The notes beneath the pieces are model-generated. The model did not search any database, was not told where the DNA came from, and saw nothing but the letters and a program-made list of their open reading frames with translations. Positions 42,480 through 54,479 of a stretch of 64,000 bases of DNA are shown piece after piece. The stretch covers positions 161,459,579 to 161,523,578 of the forward strand of contig CM060926.1 of the NCBI GenBank assembly GCA_030737875.1. The letters are read 5' to 3'. The translations under genes and the position numbers were made by a program. The first letter of the stretch is position 1; each line of letters begins with the position of its first letter. The stretch is from Allium sativum. Taxonomy: Eukaryota > Streptophyta > Magnoliopsida > Asparagales > Amaryllidaceae.

Positions 42480-45400
42480 TTAAAAAGGTAGATAAAGCAT
42501 GTTTAAACTTATGGAAAAAGAGATCAAGGATGTACCCTCAAAAAGAAAAGGGTAGGCTGCGCGTATCTTGTTCTCAATCTCCCAAATCGCATCTTCCTCA
42601 GCGTTACCCCATTGAACTTTAACAATCTTGACTTCACGGTTGCGTAGCTTTTTGACTATACCCAAGATACGAGTTGGAACTCTTCTCACAGTCGCTTCTC
42701 GTTCCACTTCTACTTCCTCTAGTATGCTTGGCTCCACAACTTCCGTAGACTCATGTAAGCACTTTCATAGTTGAGAAACATGAAAAACATTATGAACTCC
42801 ATCCAGTCTTTCGGGAAGCTCTACTCTGTAAGCCATCGTCCCAATCCTTTCAATGATAGGAAATGGTCCTACAAATCTTGGTGCCAACTTTCCTACGGAC
42901 CCAAAGCGAATGACATTCCTCAAAGGAGATACTTTAACGAACACCCTATCTCCAACCTCAAACTCAAGGTCGGACCTTCTTTTGTCTGCGTAGGACTTCT
43001 GTCTATCTTGGGCAGTTTTCATTCATCTTCGTATCAAGTCCACCTTTTCTGAAGTTTCATTGATCATGTCTAGACCAAGTATGAGCTTGTCTGTAGACTC
43101 CCACCAACAATTTGGTGATCGGCATGGTCTTCCATATAAAGCTTCGAAGGGTGACATGCCTATGGTGGCTTGGTAGCTATTGTTGTAAGCGAATTCCACC
43201 AAAGGAAGATGATCCTCCCATGTTCCACCAAAGTCAAGAATGCACAATCTCAAGAGGTCTTCTAATACTCGGTTCACCCTTTCCGTTTGACCATCGGTTT
43301 GGGGGTGATAGGTCGTGCTTAAGCATAGCTGTGTTCCTACAGCCTCTTGCAAACTCCTCCAAAACTCGCTCGTAAAGATAGGATCTCAATCACTCACTAT
43401 GTTGGAGGGTATCCCATGGAGTCGAACTATCTCTTTAAGATAAATGGATGCTAAAGATGAGGCAGTCCTTCTACTCTTGACAGGTATAAAGTGAGCGCTT
43501 TTAGTGATCCTGTCCACTATTACCCAAATACTGGTATTGTCCCTTCTTGGCCTAGGCAACCCATCAACAAAATCCATTGAAATGCTATCCCATTTCCACT
43601 GTGGGACCTCTAGAGGATGAAGCAGACCACCGGGCTTCTTCTGCTCCGCTTTGACTTACTGGCATATCAAGCACTTAGAGACGAACTCAGCTACATCCCT
43701 CTTCATGCCATTCCAAAAGAAAACCCTTTTTATGTCATTATACATCTTGTCTCCACCTAGGTGTATGGTCAACTTAGAATGGTGTGCTTCTTCGAGAACC
43801 GTCTTCACCAAATCCCTTGCTTGTGGGACGCACAGTCTTCCATCCCGCCTCAACCAACCCTTATCATCGATGGAGTATCTATTGAGGCGACTAGAAGTCT
43901 CACCCCTAATTAGCTTATCCATTACATCAACTAGCTGAGGGTCTTCACGTTGCGCGGTTCCTATTGAGTCCAATAGAGTAGGACGCACTTCTAGCGATGC
44001 TAACAAACCAGGTACAAATTTAGGGGAGGGTCTAAAGTCAAAGTTTGCTATGTACTCCAAGCTTTGCCTTTCTATAAAGAGAGGACTTAAGGTCAGCTTC
44101 TTTCTACTCAAGGCGTCTGCTACCACATTGCCCTTGCCAGGGGTATAGGAAATCTCAAAATCATATGAGGCAAGGAACTCCATCCACATTTGTTGTCTTA
44201 AGTTAAGATCTTTTTGTGAGAAAAGGTACTTTAATGATTTATGGTCAGTAAACAGTTCAAACTTTTCTCCTAGCAGGTAATGACGCCATGACTTAAGAGC
44301 GAAAACAATGGCAGCTAGATCCAAATCATGAGTTGGGTAGTTCTTCTCATGTACCTTCAATTGCCTTCCCTCATAACAAACTACCTTGCCTTCTTGCATC
44401 AAGACAGCACCTAATCATGTAGTGCATGCGTCCGTGTATACTGTAAACATTTTGCTCTCGTCAGACAATGTAAGAACTGGGGCTGTTGTAAGAGCCCTTC
44501 TCAAACGTTGGAAAGAAACATCGCAATCCAAATCCCAAGCGAAAGTTAGGTTCTTCTTCGTCAACCTTGTAAGTGGGGCTGAGATTTTCGCAAAGTCTTT
44601 AATGAACTTTTGGTAAAAGCCCGCTAGCCCGAGAAAGCTTTGGACTTTGGTTTCATTCCGTGGAACCTTCCAATCTTGCATCGCAACTACTTTTGCGGGG
44701 TCCACAGCTATCCCCTCTTTGGACACCATATGTCCAAGAAACCTTACTTCTTCTCTCCAGAAATGGCATTTGGAGAATTTTGTCTTCAGCTGATGTGCAT
44801 GAAGAGTATCCATGACTTCCCTTAAATGCAAAGCATGCTCTTCCTCGCTTTTCGAGAAAATCAAAATGTCATCCACGAAGACCACCACAAACTTATTAAG
44901 GAACTCCCTGAACACCCTGCTCATTAAGTCAATGAAATAAGCGGGTGCGTTTGTCAAGCTGAAAGGCACGACAAGCCATTCGAATAAACCATCCGGGGTT
45001 CTGAACGCGGTCTTATCAATGCTGTCTTCAGGCACTCTTAGCTGATGAAACCTGGTAGTCAGATCTAGTTGGGAGAAAACTGATGCACCTACAAGGTGAT
45101 CAAACAAGTCGTCTATTCTTGGAAGTGGATGCCAATTTTTCTTGGTCAGCTTGTTTAGCTCTCTATAGTCAATGCATAGGCGAAGTGAACCATCCGCTTT
45201 GGTTGGGAATACTACTGGAGCACCCCATTTAGAAATACTCCGCCTTATGAACCCCTTTTCGAGCAGCTCTTTAACTTGCTTGCTGAGCTCTTTCCTCTCC
45301 CTTGGAGCTATGTGTCTAACGGGTAGAGCTACGGGTTTTGCATTATCAACAAGGTATATGCGGAAGTCTGTCTCCCGCTTCGGAGGTAAGCCCTTCACCT

Positions 45401-46865
45401 CTTCAAATACATCTGAGTATTCACGGACTACTCTAACAGACTGCAAGTTTTCAACAGACGCATCAAGAGATTCTAGGTAGCTAAGCATAAAAGAATTCAT
45501 GGGATTAAAAGAGATTTCGAGAGTGTTACTGAGGCGAGTCATAAGTCTAACCACTCTCTTTTCACAATAAAGGATGGCACCATTACTGGATAACCAACCC
45601 ATGCCTAGAATCAACCCATAGCACGTGAAGCCCAAAACATAGGCATTACATCTAAACCCAACGCTTAGTATAGAAATTTCCAAATCCAAACAAATCATTG
45701 ACAAATAAGCCGAGCCCCCAATTGGATTTGAAACAACCAAGGGATCCTCTACTATACTGGTGTCTAGGTGCAGAGATTCTACTAAAGCAGTAGATATAAA
45801 AGAGTGTGATGCACCAGAATTAAAGAGTGTACGAACAGGATGATCAAAAAGATAAACTAAACTCTCAACAGAAATATTTCTACCTCGTTCTTGCGGAGGT
45901 GATATGAGAGCGTGAACCTGCCCTCCAGAAGTAGATCCAGTCCTCTTCCCTTGCCCTTGCTTTCTTGGGCAGTCCTTAGCCATGTGTCATGTCTCGCCAC
46001 AGTGAAAACAACCACCCATCTTCCTCTTCTTCTTTCTACAGTCCTCAATCAGATGTCCAGGAATGCCACAAAAATTACACTTCCTCTTGTCATGGGGTTT
46101 GTTATTCTTCCCGCCCTTCTTGGAATCCGTCTTCTTATTCTGCGATCCCTCCACTTTCTTATCTTGAGGTACTTCCACCTTTGCCTCATTCTTGCCATCC
46201 TTATCTTCCTCCTGTAACAATGCCATGTCCACCAGTCTCTCATAATTCGCACCCATAGGTATATGGGACATAGCTAGGTTGTGCAGTGGCTCATTCAACC
46301 CTTTAACAAAACGGAGAGCCTTCTTATGTGGAGTGTTCACTAACTCCAGTCCGAATCTATCCGGCTGGTTGAATTGGTTGACGTATTCCTTGACCGACAT
46401 ACTTCCCTGTTTGAGAGCTAAGAACTTCTCCATCTGTAGGCTTCGTTAAGCTTGTTAGAGGAATTTCATTTCAAACCTCATTCTGAAATCCTCCCAAGTT
46501 TCAACTGGTCTCTCAGCATTAATAAATTCCCACCAATAAGAGGCTTCGTCTTTAAGCAACCATACGGCCAACTGTATCTTCTGCCTATCGTCCACGTCGA
46601 AGATAACAAACAAATCCTCGGTTTCTTTGAGCCAGTTTCTTGCTTCTACAAATGACTCAGTCCCATTAAAGTTCTTTCCACCCATGGCTCGAAAGTCTCT
46701 ACATATCTCTGAGAAACCATTTGCACGTGGAGGAGGAGGAGGAACGGCTGCAGCTGGGGGAGGAGGAACGTCTGCCGGGCCTGCATCATTAGCCCTAGCC
46801 TCTAGGTACCTTCTGAACCAGCCAGGTACCGGTACGCCCTCTAGAAGGTTAAGATCCCCAGACAT
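42480..46865 (-). pseudogene. Chromovirus gag-pol polyprotein, single frame with nonsense changes
   Basis: One reading frame of 1,461 codons can be followed from ATG 46865 to the final stop at 42480 without a frameshift. In order: gag (46865-46000) with a proline-rich segment and two CCHC knuckles (CNFCGIPGHLIEDC and CFHCGET...C); protease with FNSGAS where the catalytic triad DSG is normal, so the Asp is Asn; reverse transcriptase with the FVDDILIFS motif intact; RNase H ([10 protein letters not shown]); integrase with the zinc-binding region, DxxxGLPRP start and [13 protein letters not shown]; and a C-terminal chromodomain (about 42650-42520). Internal stops are at 46455, 46446, 45987, 44415, 43656, 43386, 43023 and 42765. 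Several fall where the family usually has Arg or Gln codons that differ by a single C-to-T change. The element cannot make its own polyprotein. Confidence 0.94.
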
Positions 46866-47033
46866 GCTGAAACTAAAAAGAAATGATTCAAAACAAAGGA
46901 TAGAAAGATAGTGCATATGGATTTGGGGATTATGCCTTTTAAAATAAAAACAACACTATTTCTTGAAAATGCTTCTTTAAACTTCTTTTTGAAAATTAGT
47001 TTCCAAAATTTTTATCAGATCTGGCAACCATTA

Positions 47034-47045
47034 GCTCTGATACCA
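47034..47045 (-). promoter_or_regulatory. Primer binding site of the chromovirus, tRNA-Met
   Basis: The plus strand GCTCTGATACCA is the reverse complement of TGGTATCAGAGC, two bases from the 5' LTR edge at 47048. About 170 bp of untranslated leader separate it from the gag ATG. Confidence 0.95.
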
Positions 47046-47047
47046 AG

Positions 47048-49816
47048 TGAAACACCCCACCTCTGTTAAGGTCACTCACAAAGGGAATAACCTAACTTCG
47101 GTGGAGCGCTATAGGTAAAAGATACAGATAATTTACAAGACAAACATATAAACAGCGGAAAAACTAAATTTATTTCATAAGCACGTGGTTCAGTCAAAAC
47201 ATTACAACAACTGTATCAAACCAACTTCCAAATCATTACAACAAAATCTCTGTCTTGATTAAAACATAAAGAAGCATAAAATAAAAATAAGGCAGCATGA
47301 ATCCCCAATAAGAGTGTATCCGAAGCCATAGCCCAAGGAAATAGAATCCAAGAAATACATCTACTCTCTTCAAGCTGGAAAGGGTCTGATCTAAGCTGAA
47401 GTATTTCGTCCCTGCGGACCTTGGGGGGAATGGAAGAAAAGAAGATGAAAGAAAATGGATCAGACATAAGCCTGGTAAGTCTAGTGATTATACAGCATGT
47501 AAACAGGTAAAAGGATCATGACATGAATAAACTGAAAACAGGACAATACCCTAGAAATAAGATAACAACAAATAAGGTAAGATATACTAAATATACTATC
47601 GCACTCATTTCCATTTCTCTACACCTACTAACTGTTGTTTCAACCAGCCTCACGTGTTCATAAAAAAATGATCCCCTTTATCGATCGGCTCCTACTCGTG
47701 TACATTTACCACTTGTGTCATTCGGCCCTGCTTGATTGTAGATACCTGTGCTGGTCCCACCATGGGGTGTATCAAATCCTATGGTGGTAACCCGACAAAA
47801 TTCAAGATGCACAGTGTATAACTACTGATGCCCAGTGCCTGCTTTTTCCACTTCGGAGTACGTGCACGCCCGCACTCCGTCGGAACCTACACTGATGCAC
47901 CACCCGCCATTGTTTTGACCACTTATAATCAGCCCAGTAATCGTGCCCTACTCTGCCTAGTTCAGGGTACCATGATACATCTATGTGGGTTATTGCTGAA
48001 ATGGGTCCCCGTTATTAGGGTTTCCTAATCGACATGTTAAAATAGTTAAGTGTTCTCAAATTAACCTAAATCCACCCATCAGTTTAGTTAACTTGTTGTG
48101 TTGGTTAAGTGTTGCCTTAATTAACTTAACCCTACCTTCTTAGCCTGCCTGTTCCTTAGCTTTAATTCACTTATTAAAGCTCCAACCTCTCACATTTGAT
48201 CTATATTGTTGCAGTTGCTGGATGTGCCGGTCGGTTCCGGGCAGTCTTACACTGCAACTCAATCTAACCTCGGGTTAGGCATATTCGTCTTTTACTTAAT
48301 TTACATATTTACTCTTCATATTTATACGTAAATTATCCACAATTATTGTCATTCAAGTCATGCCCCATTTACACTCTAAATCATGTTCATAACTTTTAGG
48401 TATATAAATTATACCATTTCATGCTACTAATCATTTACATGGTTATGAGACAAACTATGCCAATAATATGTAATTTAATGTTTTTCCCAATGTTACCCCC
48501 GTTATACATTCGCATAATTCACACAGAACGTTAGGCTTGCAACTTAGCCTAACTCATAAACAAAAGGGAAAAGAAAGGAGCATGTACCATTCCAACAACA
48601 TAAAATAATATGGATCTAACTAAACATGTGTCATATAAATTTGGCATAGAACAATGAACTTGCATTTTAGATCCAATTAACATGAATCTTAAGCATATGA
48701 ACGGGAACTTACATAGAATTACACAAATCAAATTAGGCATGTAAATGTGAACTTGCATTTGAGTTGGATCAAATTAACATAGATCTAAACATATGAGAAT
48801 GTAGATCTAAACCTATAGGCATATATGACTTAGCCTAAAAACTTGCATGTAACATAACATGAAAGAATCACCAAACTTATATATAACATGATAAGCTCAT
48901 CGCTAAATTAATATTCAACATGATAGGTTCATCACCAATTTAACATACAACAGATAAGTCCAATAAACCACAATAGTCTCATAGGCATATATGATAGAAT
49001 TGTCACAAGAGTAGACATGAATCAACATCACCATTATCTTACAACTAGGCACAGTTCTAGTTTCACTTTATTAAAAATCATGACTTTTATTTGTTCACAT
49101 CTAAAGAATAACCGAACTTACAAACAAAAGAAAAATCTTGTTTTCTGGGATCTGTTTTCTGAAACTGAAAAGCTATCCTTTGATGTAGACTATTGGTTCT
49201 CTAATTTTAATTTGGTTTAAGGCTTCTAACTTGCTTCCTAGTTTGTTTTCTAGTTCGAGAAGAATGGCGGCTATTTGGCCATGGACAGCATGACGACTCC
49301 TTGGAATGAAATTGTGTGGTTTAGGGTTGAGGGTTGGGGTTGTTTATATAGAAGTTTAAATTAATGTAAGCCGTTAGATCAACCTAGGAGAAATCAGAGC
49401 CATCCAGACCAAATAGAGCTATCCAGAAACCGCCACCTATGCCCTAGTGACTCAGCAGCGAGTCAGAAATCGTCACTGTTCGGATCAGGATTCGAACCCT
49501 ATAGGGGGGTCGACACCTATGTCGACTCCCCCTGGGGGGGTCGACCACCTGAGCGGGAATTTTCCCGCTCAACCTCTTTTGCCTAAATTTGAAATTCGAA
49601 CTGCTTTTAATTATTTAATTTTCTGTTTAAACATGAAATCTTCTGAACTCCATAACTTCTTCATACGGAGTCTGATTCACGCAAACTCGGACTCTATCTC
49701 AAGCAAAATTCCGAGACGAACGCAATGGTGTAACCCGTTTCCTTAATTCTCACTTTTACAATTAAGTATTCTTTAATTCATTACTTTAATAAATAAAAAA
49801 AATACAGGGTGTTACA
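47048..49816 (-). repeat. 5' LTR of the chromovirus (2,769 bp)
   Basis: It starts TGAAACACCCCACC and ends GGGTGTTACA. It aligns along its length with the interrupted 3' LTR (31777-31869 plus 39152-41947), lacking the 112-bp duplication. Short ORFs (for example 48549-48758) occur at matching places in both LTRs but have no known motif. Confidence 0.94.
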
Positions 49817-49821
49817 GAAGT

Positions 49822-49869
49822 CCTCCACCTGAAATAAATATTCTTCCTCTAGTTTCCCTTCCTCTAACA
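49822..49869 (+). repeat. 3' LTR of the copia/ALDH element, right piece
   Basis: CCTCCACCTGAAATAAATA to CTCTAACA matches 29719-29766, completing the LTR split by the chromovirus. Confidence 0.9.
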
Positions 49870-50760
49870 GACTCATGCTTGGTACTCTCTAACTAACACC
49901 ATGTGAAATCTCGCTAAGCACTTAATACTTCCTTTTAGGGTGAGATAAACCCCAAAATTGCAACTTAATACCCTCACTTGAAGCAGACCCATATCATAAT
50001 TTCAACTACCATGCCAAAATGCTTACTCCTACCAATTAATACTTTTTAAGTAAGAAGAATGCAAACCCCATAAAAGTTACTTAATACCATAGATCCTAAA
50101 GCAGGTCCAATCCATATCCCTTCCACATGGGTCCTATGGTTAGTGATGTTTTGCACAGACAGTAAATACACATAGTTCTAACTCATAAAACTCACCAACG
50201 GTCCTAAGGTATTTGTTGACCCACCTTTTAGTAAGTTCATCGCATTTCGAATCTCAGATCATTGAACTACTCAAAACGTGATCATATACGCATTCAAACC
50301 TAGAAACACATGAATCGAGCGATTGACAACCGATCCAGGCCCATTTGGTCATGTCAAACCAGATGGAACACGTTTGCTGACGTGTTCCACCATATGGTCT
50401 ACTCCATCCACTACTTCAATACCTCTTACACCATCGCCACTATACCCGGTTGAACTAGACTGACCCTACACCTATAAATACCTCTCTAATGCATCATTTG
50501 AGGAGATCTCTTGGATTCCTGGGCATCGATACTCTGCTAAAATCGGGATTATACTCTTCTCTCTTTAAACTTATTACCGTAAACATAACTGTAATATGCA
50601 ATCAACTAGTATTAACAATAAACTACGAGCAGTGGACATAGGCACATTGTCGAACCACTATAACTTTGTTTTGTTCTTTCTATACTTCGGTAACTTATGA
50701 TTGTGAAATTTTTTGTGATTTTTATTCATTCGGATGTTAACCTGAAAGAACTGTTGGCAC
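49870..50760 (+). mobile_element. LTR and leader of an old Ty3-type element
   Basis: A promoter-like CTATAAATA (50472) is followed by a C/T-rich stretch and, at about 50753-50764, by TTGGCACGCCAG, which looks like the primer site of Ty3 elements that use TTGGCGCGCC-type sequences. The LTR start is not identified and may lie left of the copia/ALDH insertion, at about 28500-29385. Confidence 0.45.
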
Positions 50761-51229
50761 GCCAGAAATGAGGTAAGCTCAATCAGAAAAAGCATAGGAA
50801 AGGATCGCCGATGACTAAGAGAAAGAAGGGATGCTTCTCAAGATGGAAGGGAAGAGGAAGACCAGAGTGCTTCTTCGGCTGGAAATACTTCGTCTACTTG
50901 ACAAGGTAGGAGATGGAAGAGACTATGTGTGGATTACAGTCTTGCTTTGAGTTATAGAAACTATAATGCATGAGATTCTATCGCATTAAAGAGGACTAGG
51001 AAACCAAGGGAAAAATACAGGGGCTAGACCTAATACTATAGCGACACAGAAAATAGGCTAGGGAGCAGATTGCCAAGATCCATCTCGATTCGGTATCAAA
51101 CTAGACATCTAGCTTGACACTGACATGGATCAGGTCGGGTCACACCCTCCGGCACCTCTAGGACACCGTTCACCGTTGGAGGAAACCCAAATCTGGAAAT
51201 AAGGAACGATACTAGTGTTAATAGTACTC

Positions 51230-52163
51230 ATGCTCGCGAGTTGAACTTCGATGGGTAGGTGGCAATTATTGATCCAAGGAGTCTATCTGATGTCAACCCA
51301 AACATGACCGTGAATGTTTGAAATGTTGGCTTTGAAAATTTCAATGCTTTGGCAGGAAGCATCAATGGTTGGAGGATACTTCTAGGTTGTGGTAGTAGGA
51401 TTGCCGAAATCATTAGACAAGCAACCCGAGGTGGCTTGTTTAACCACGATGTGGGAAATGTACATTGGACTCCTTTCACTCTGAATATCAGAAACTCGAG
51501 TAATCCATCTAACTTCAAACTACTGGCATTGGAAGCATATGATGGAAGGAAAGATCCGACCGTCCATCTCATGCGCTATATAAGGCACATGGAATTACTT
51601 GAGGGATCAATGGTCCTCAATGTTGCTCGATGGTTTAGGCAGTTGGAAAATGACTCAATTAATAGCTGGAACGATTGGTTGAAAGATTCAAGGGACATTT
51701 TCGGGTCCGCTAATTAAATTGATAATGGTGAGGCCAATAGTTTGGAGAGTCTCTACATGCTTTTTTGGAATGATTCAACTCTATAGTAGTGGCGGTCTAC
51801 CTATTCGATCGACCCATTAATGGTGTTGATGGCTACTATTTATGGAGTTTTAGATAACATCGAGTTTAAGAAATCATTGGGATGGGATCCCCTGCAGAAT
51901 CTTGAGGAGTACTACTTTGAAGCCGACAGATTCTTGATTGAAGAGGATGTGAGGGCAGATCGTGAAACCCTCAAGGACAATGTTACGAAGGATAACAGAC
52001 CATCCAACAAAGTAAAGCGCAAAGCTGCGAAAAATCAAGGTCAGGACGACAAGTTCCAGAGAGAATCCAAATACGATTCGTATACAAGACTGAATACAAA
52101 TCCAAAAGCAATCTTTGAGGACATCAAATACTCTCTCCAAATGAGGAGGTCATTTAGAAGGGA
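51230..52163 (+). pseudogene. Degenerate Ty3-type gag
   Basis: A frame at 51349-51717 ends with PFTLNIRNSSNPSNFKLLAL, EAYDGRKDP and RWFRQLENDSINSW, matching the conserved core of Ty3 gag proteins (PFT..I..., LE.YDG..DP, W...L...SI.SW). It is followed after stops by 51820-52176, with LEEYYFEADRFLIEED and YTRLNTNPKAIFEDI, the usual downstream motifs. No protease or polymerase follows because a family B LTR begins at 52164. The element is truncated and non-functional. Confidence 0.8.
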
Positions 52164-54430
52164 TGTAACAACCTAAATTTTTTTTCCGTTAAAATCGACA
52201 ATTGTCCTCAATGTTGACTTAAACAAATCAAAAATATATATAGTTATTGAGATTTATATAAGAAAAAGAAGAAAGAAGAAAAAAGAAAAACAAACACAGA
52301 ATCTCATAACGGAAGGACAAAATATAATAAATAAACAACAATTCATGAAGCGGTTAAAACATACAACCATTATCAGAGTTAACTATCATAAACATACCAA
52401 TATTTGCAGTGGAAATAAATAATAATACTTCTAGCAAGCTCCATCTTCATCTTCAAAACAGTGCCTTCGATAACTGAAACTCAGGCTGACCTGAGCACAA
52501 ATGAAAAGACAAAAATACTTGGATCATAACAAAAATATGCTCATATTAGTTAAATAAAATTCATGTGATAATATGAGAGTAATAACTTAAGAGATGTTAC
52601 GGGAATTTCCATCTACTAAGGATCCATTAAACTAGACACTATATAATATAATACGCTATTATAGTAGTGTCTATGGTTAAATATAAAATATTAAAATAGC
52701 ATTAGTAGGATTACCATTACTACCCTTACACCGTTTATACCATTGCCGTACAGTTTGCATATAACACACCAGTACGTCGGCGGATAGGGATGTGTCGTGA
52801 TACGACAACGTTAAATCAAAATCGTAGGGGGTTTGATCTGGATAATATGACAAGGCACATGAGGAATGCCCAGGGTAGGAATATACTAGTTGCATGCCCG
52901 GATTGGTGGTAACGCATTGTCGCGGCTACCGCCCACCTCGGACAACACTTCTGAATCATAGATGCGCATCAAATCAATCAAACCGAGAGACTATAGTAAT
53001 AAAGGAAGAAGTGTTGTCGATGGAGGTAGCTAACCCCACTTGGTTCGGTATAGCCCTATTTTAGTCATTTTAATTATGACCCGAAGGTCAAGGACACCCA
53101 TCATCGTTCTCTTACTTCATTCCAGTAGGGTTCGCCAAACCAACCTACTTCATTCTGGAACTCCACCGCGTACACAGTTGTTAAAGTGGTTTTTGTATTG
53201 GCAGAGAGTATGACAATATCCAATCCCGGTCTCTTTAACAACCAAACGTTTACATTTTTCACACTGGTCAGTTCTTTTACATTTCAAAGAGATTCATACT
53301 TCATATCAAAATATCAGATTTTTCTTTAAATATGTTTTAATAGTCAAAATAGAATATTTCATATTAAAATCTCCATTTAAAACCAAACTTAAAATCTTGA
53401 AACAGTTCCAACTTTAAAATAATTTGGATATTAAATTAGTTAAAAGTATTTTAAATAGTTTAGATACATAATTGAAATAGTTTGAAAATAAATAGTTTGT
53501 ATTTAAAATAGAATTATTAGATTTAGTAAATTCTACAGTTAAAATATTAAAATGGTTTATAAAATAAATAGTTAATTATTAAAATGGTTTATTTAAAATA
53601 ATTAATAAAAATAAAATAATTATAAGGTAAAATAGTTTATAAAGAAAAATAATTATTAATAAAATAGTTTATAAAATGGTTTAAAATACTGTAGTTGGAA
53701 TTAGAATCGAAAAATAAAGTGGAATCATATTCCTGTTTCAAATCAACTCGATTAAATTTCGATATCTCAATTCAAAAGGACTTAACTTCCCATTTCTATT
53801 TCAATTCGTTTCAACAGTTCGACTCAAACAATTTGACTTAACAATTCAATTCAAATATTTGAAATTTCAATTATAATTCTCACTATGAATTATTTCAACT
53901 TATAAAATCTCAAGTTCACAATTTAAATAAAACTTTAAATCAAGTTAATTTAAAGCAAATTTCAAAGATGGATAATGAATTCTATTTCGATAAATTCAAT
54001 TTACATTCAATTAATTTTAACTTCAATTTACAACATCAAAAATTTACTTTAGCTTTTATATTTCAAAATCCAACCTTCAAGTTCAAAAGAAATCGATTTA
54101 TAAAACAACGTCTATAATGTATTTAAAAAAATATTTCAGGAGTCGTGGTTGAAACAAATTTTATTTAACCAACCGGTGTCCGTATATAATTTTTTATCCT
54201 ATGGTCAAGTAATACTTAAAATTTAGTTTTGGTATTTTGGGAAAGGATATATGTCATTTCAATCCAAATCAGGGTCATAGGTATTTATCATTTCAACCTA
54301 CATTCTTAATTCATTACAATGATTAATCCCGGTTTTATTTGATGTCCGTAACATCTAGGGTAATGGTTGAGATTAATCAACAAAAATCAATAAGCATATA
54401 TAAACAATGTCGATAACAAAAATAATAATA
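52164..54430 (-). mobile_element. Family B LTR fragment
   Basis: It starts TGTAACAACCTAAA. Blocks at 52600-52900, 53040-53245 and 54175-54380 match the family B solo LTR in order (13730-14000, 14150-14360, 15575-15770). The match fades near 54400, so about the last 1.8 kb of the LTR (including the GC-richer island) is missing or replaced. No coding sequence. Confidence 0.75.
53177..53242. repeat. Conserved long hairpin in family B LTR, copy 3
   Basis: GTTGTTAAAG (53177-53186) and CTTTAACAAC (53233-53242) enclose 46 bases with GCAGAGAGTATG and CCCGGTCT. Confidence 0.7.
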
Positions 54431-54479
54431 TTTTAACAACTAGTTTTATTTCAGAAATTTCCAGGAAAAATATATTAGT

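Larger units (their letters stand above)
31777..49816 (-). mobile_element. Ty3-type chromovirus (Tekay/Del lineage), minus strand, interrupted
   Basis: LTRs at 31777-41947 (3', interrupted) and 47048-49816 (5'). The tRNA-Met primer site is at 47034-47045 and the polypurine tract at 41949-41966. Perfect 5-bp duplications GAAGT are at 31772-31776 and 49817-49821. Without the nested element it is about 10.8 kb. The gag-pol order is gag, protease, reverse transcriptase, RNase H, integrase, chromodomain. A chromodomain after integrase, tRNA-Met priming and long LTRs indicate a Tekay/Del-type chromovirus. Confidence 0.93.
29386..49869 (+). mobile_element. Copia-type LTR retrotransposon with captured aldehyde dehydrogenase sequence
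   Basis: Plus-strand element: 5' LTR 29386-29766, tRNA-Met primer site 29770-29782, internal gag-ALDH ORF, polypurine tract 31384-31395, and a 3' LTR from 31396 that is split by the chromovirus at 31777-49816 and ends at 49869. The flanks are GGCTC (29381-29385) and GACTC (49870-49874), a target duplication with one mismatch. Without the nested elements it is about 2.4 kb and lacks protease, integrase, reverse transcriptase and RNase H, so it is non-autonomous. The copia assignment rests on the gag-like N-terminus and LTR style. Confidence 0.88.

Noticed and set aside
45172..45480. Plus-strand ORFs across 42771-46911
   Set aside because: Antisense shadows of the chromovirus gag-pol frame.
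48549..48758. 69-codon ORF also found at 40673-40882
   Set aside because: LTR copies of the chromovirus; no motif and no start context.
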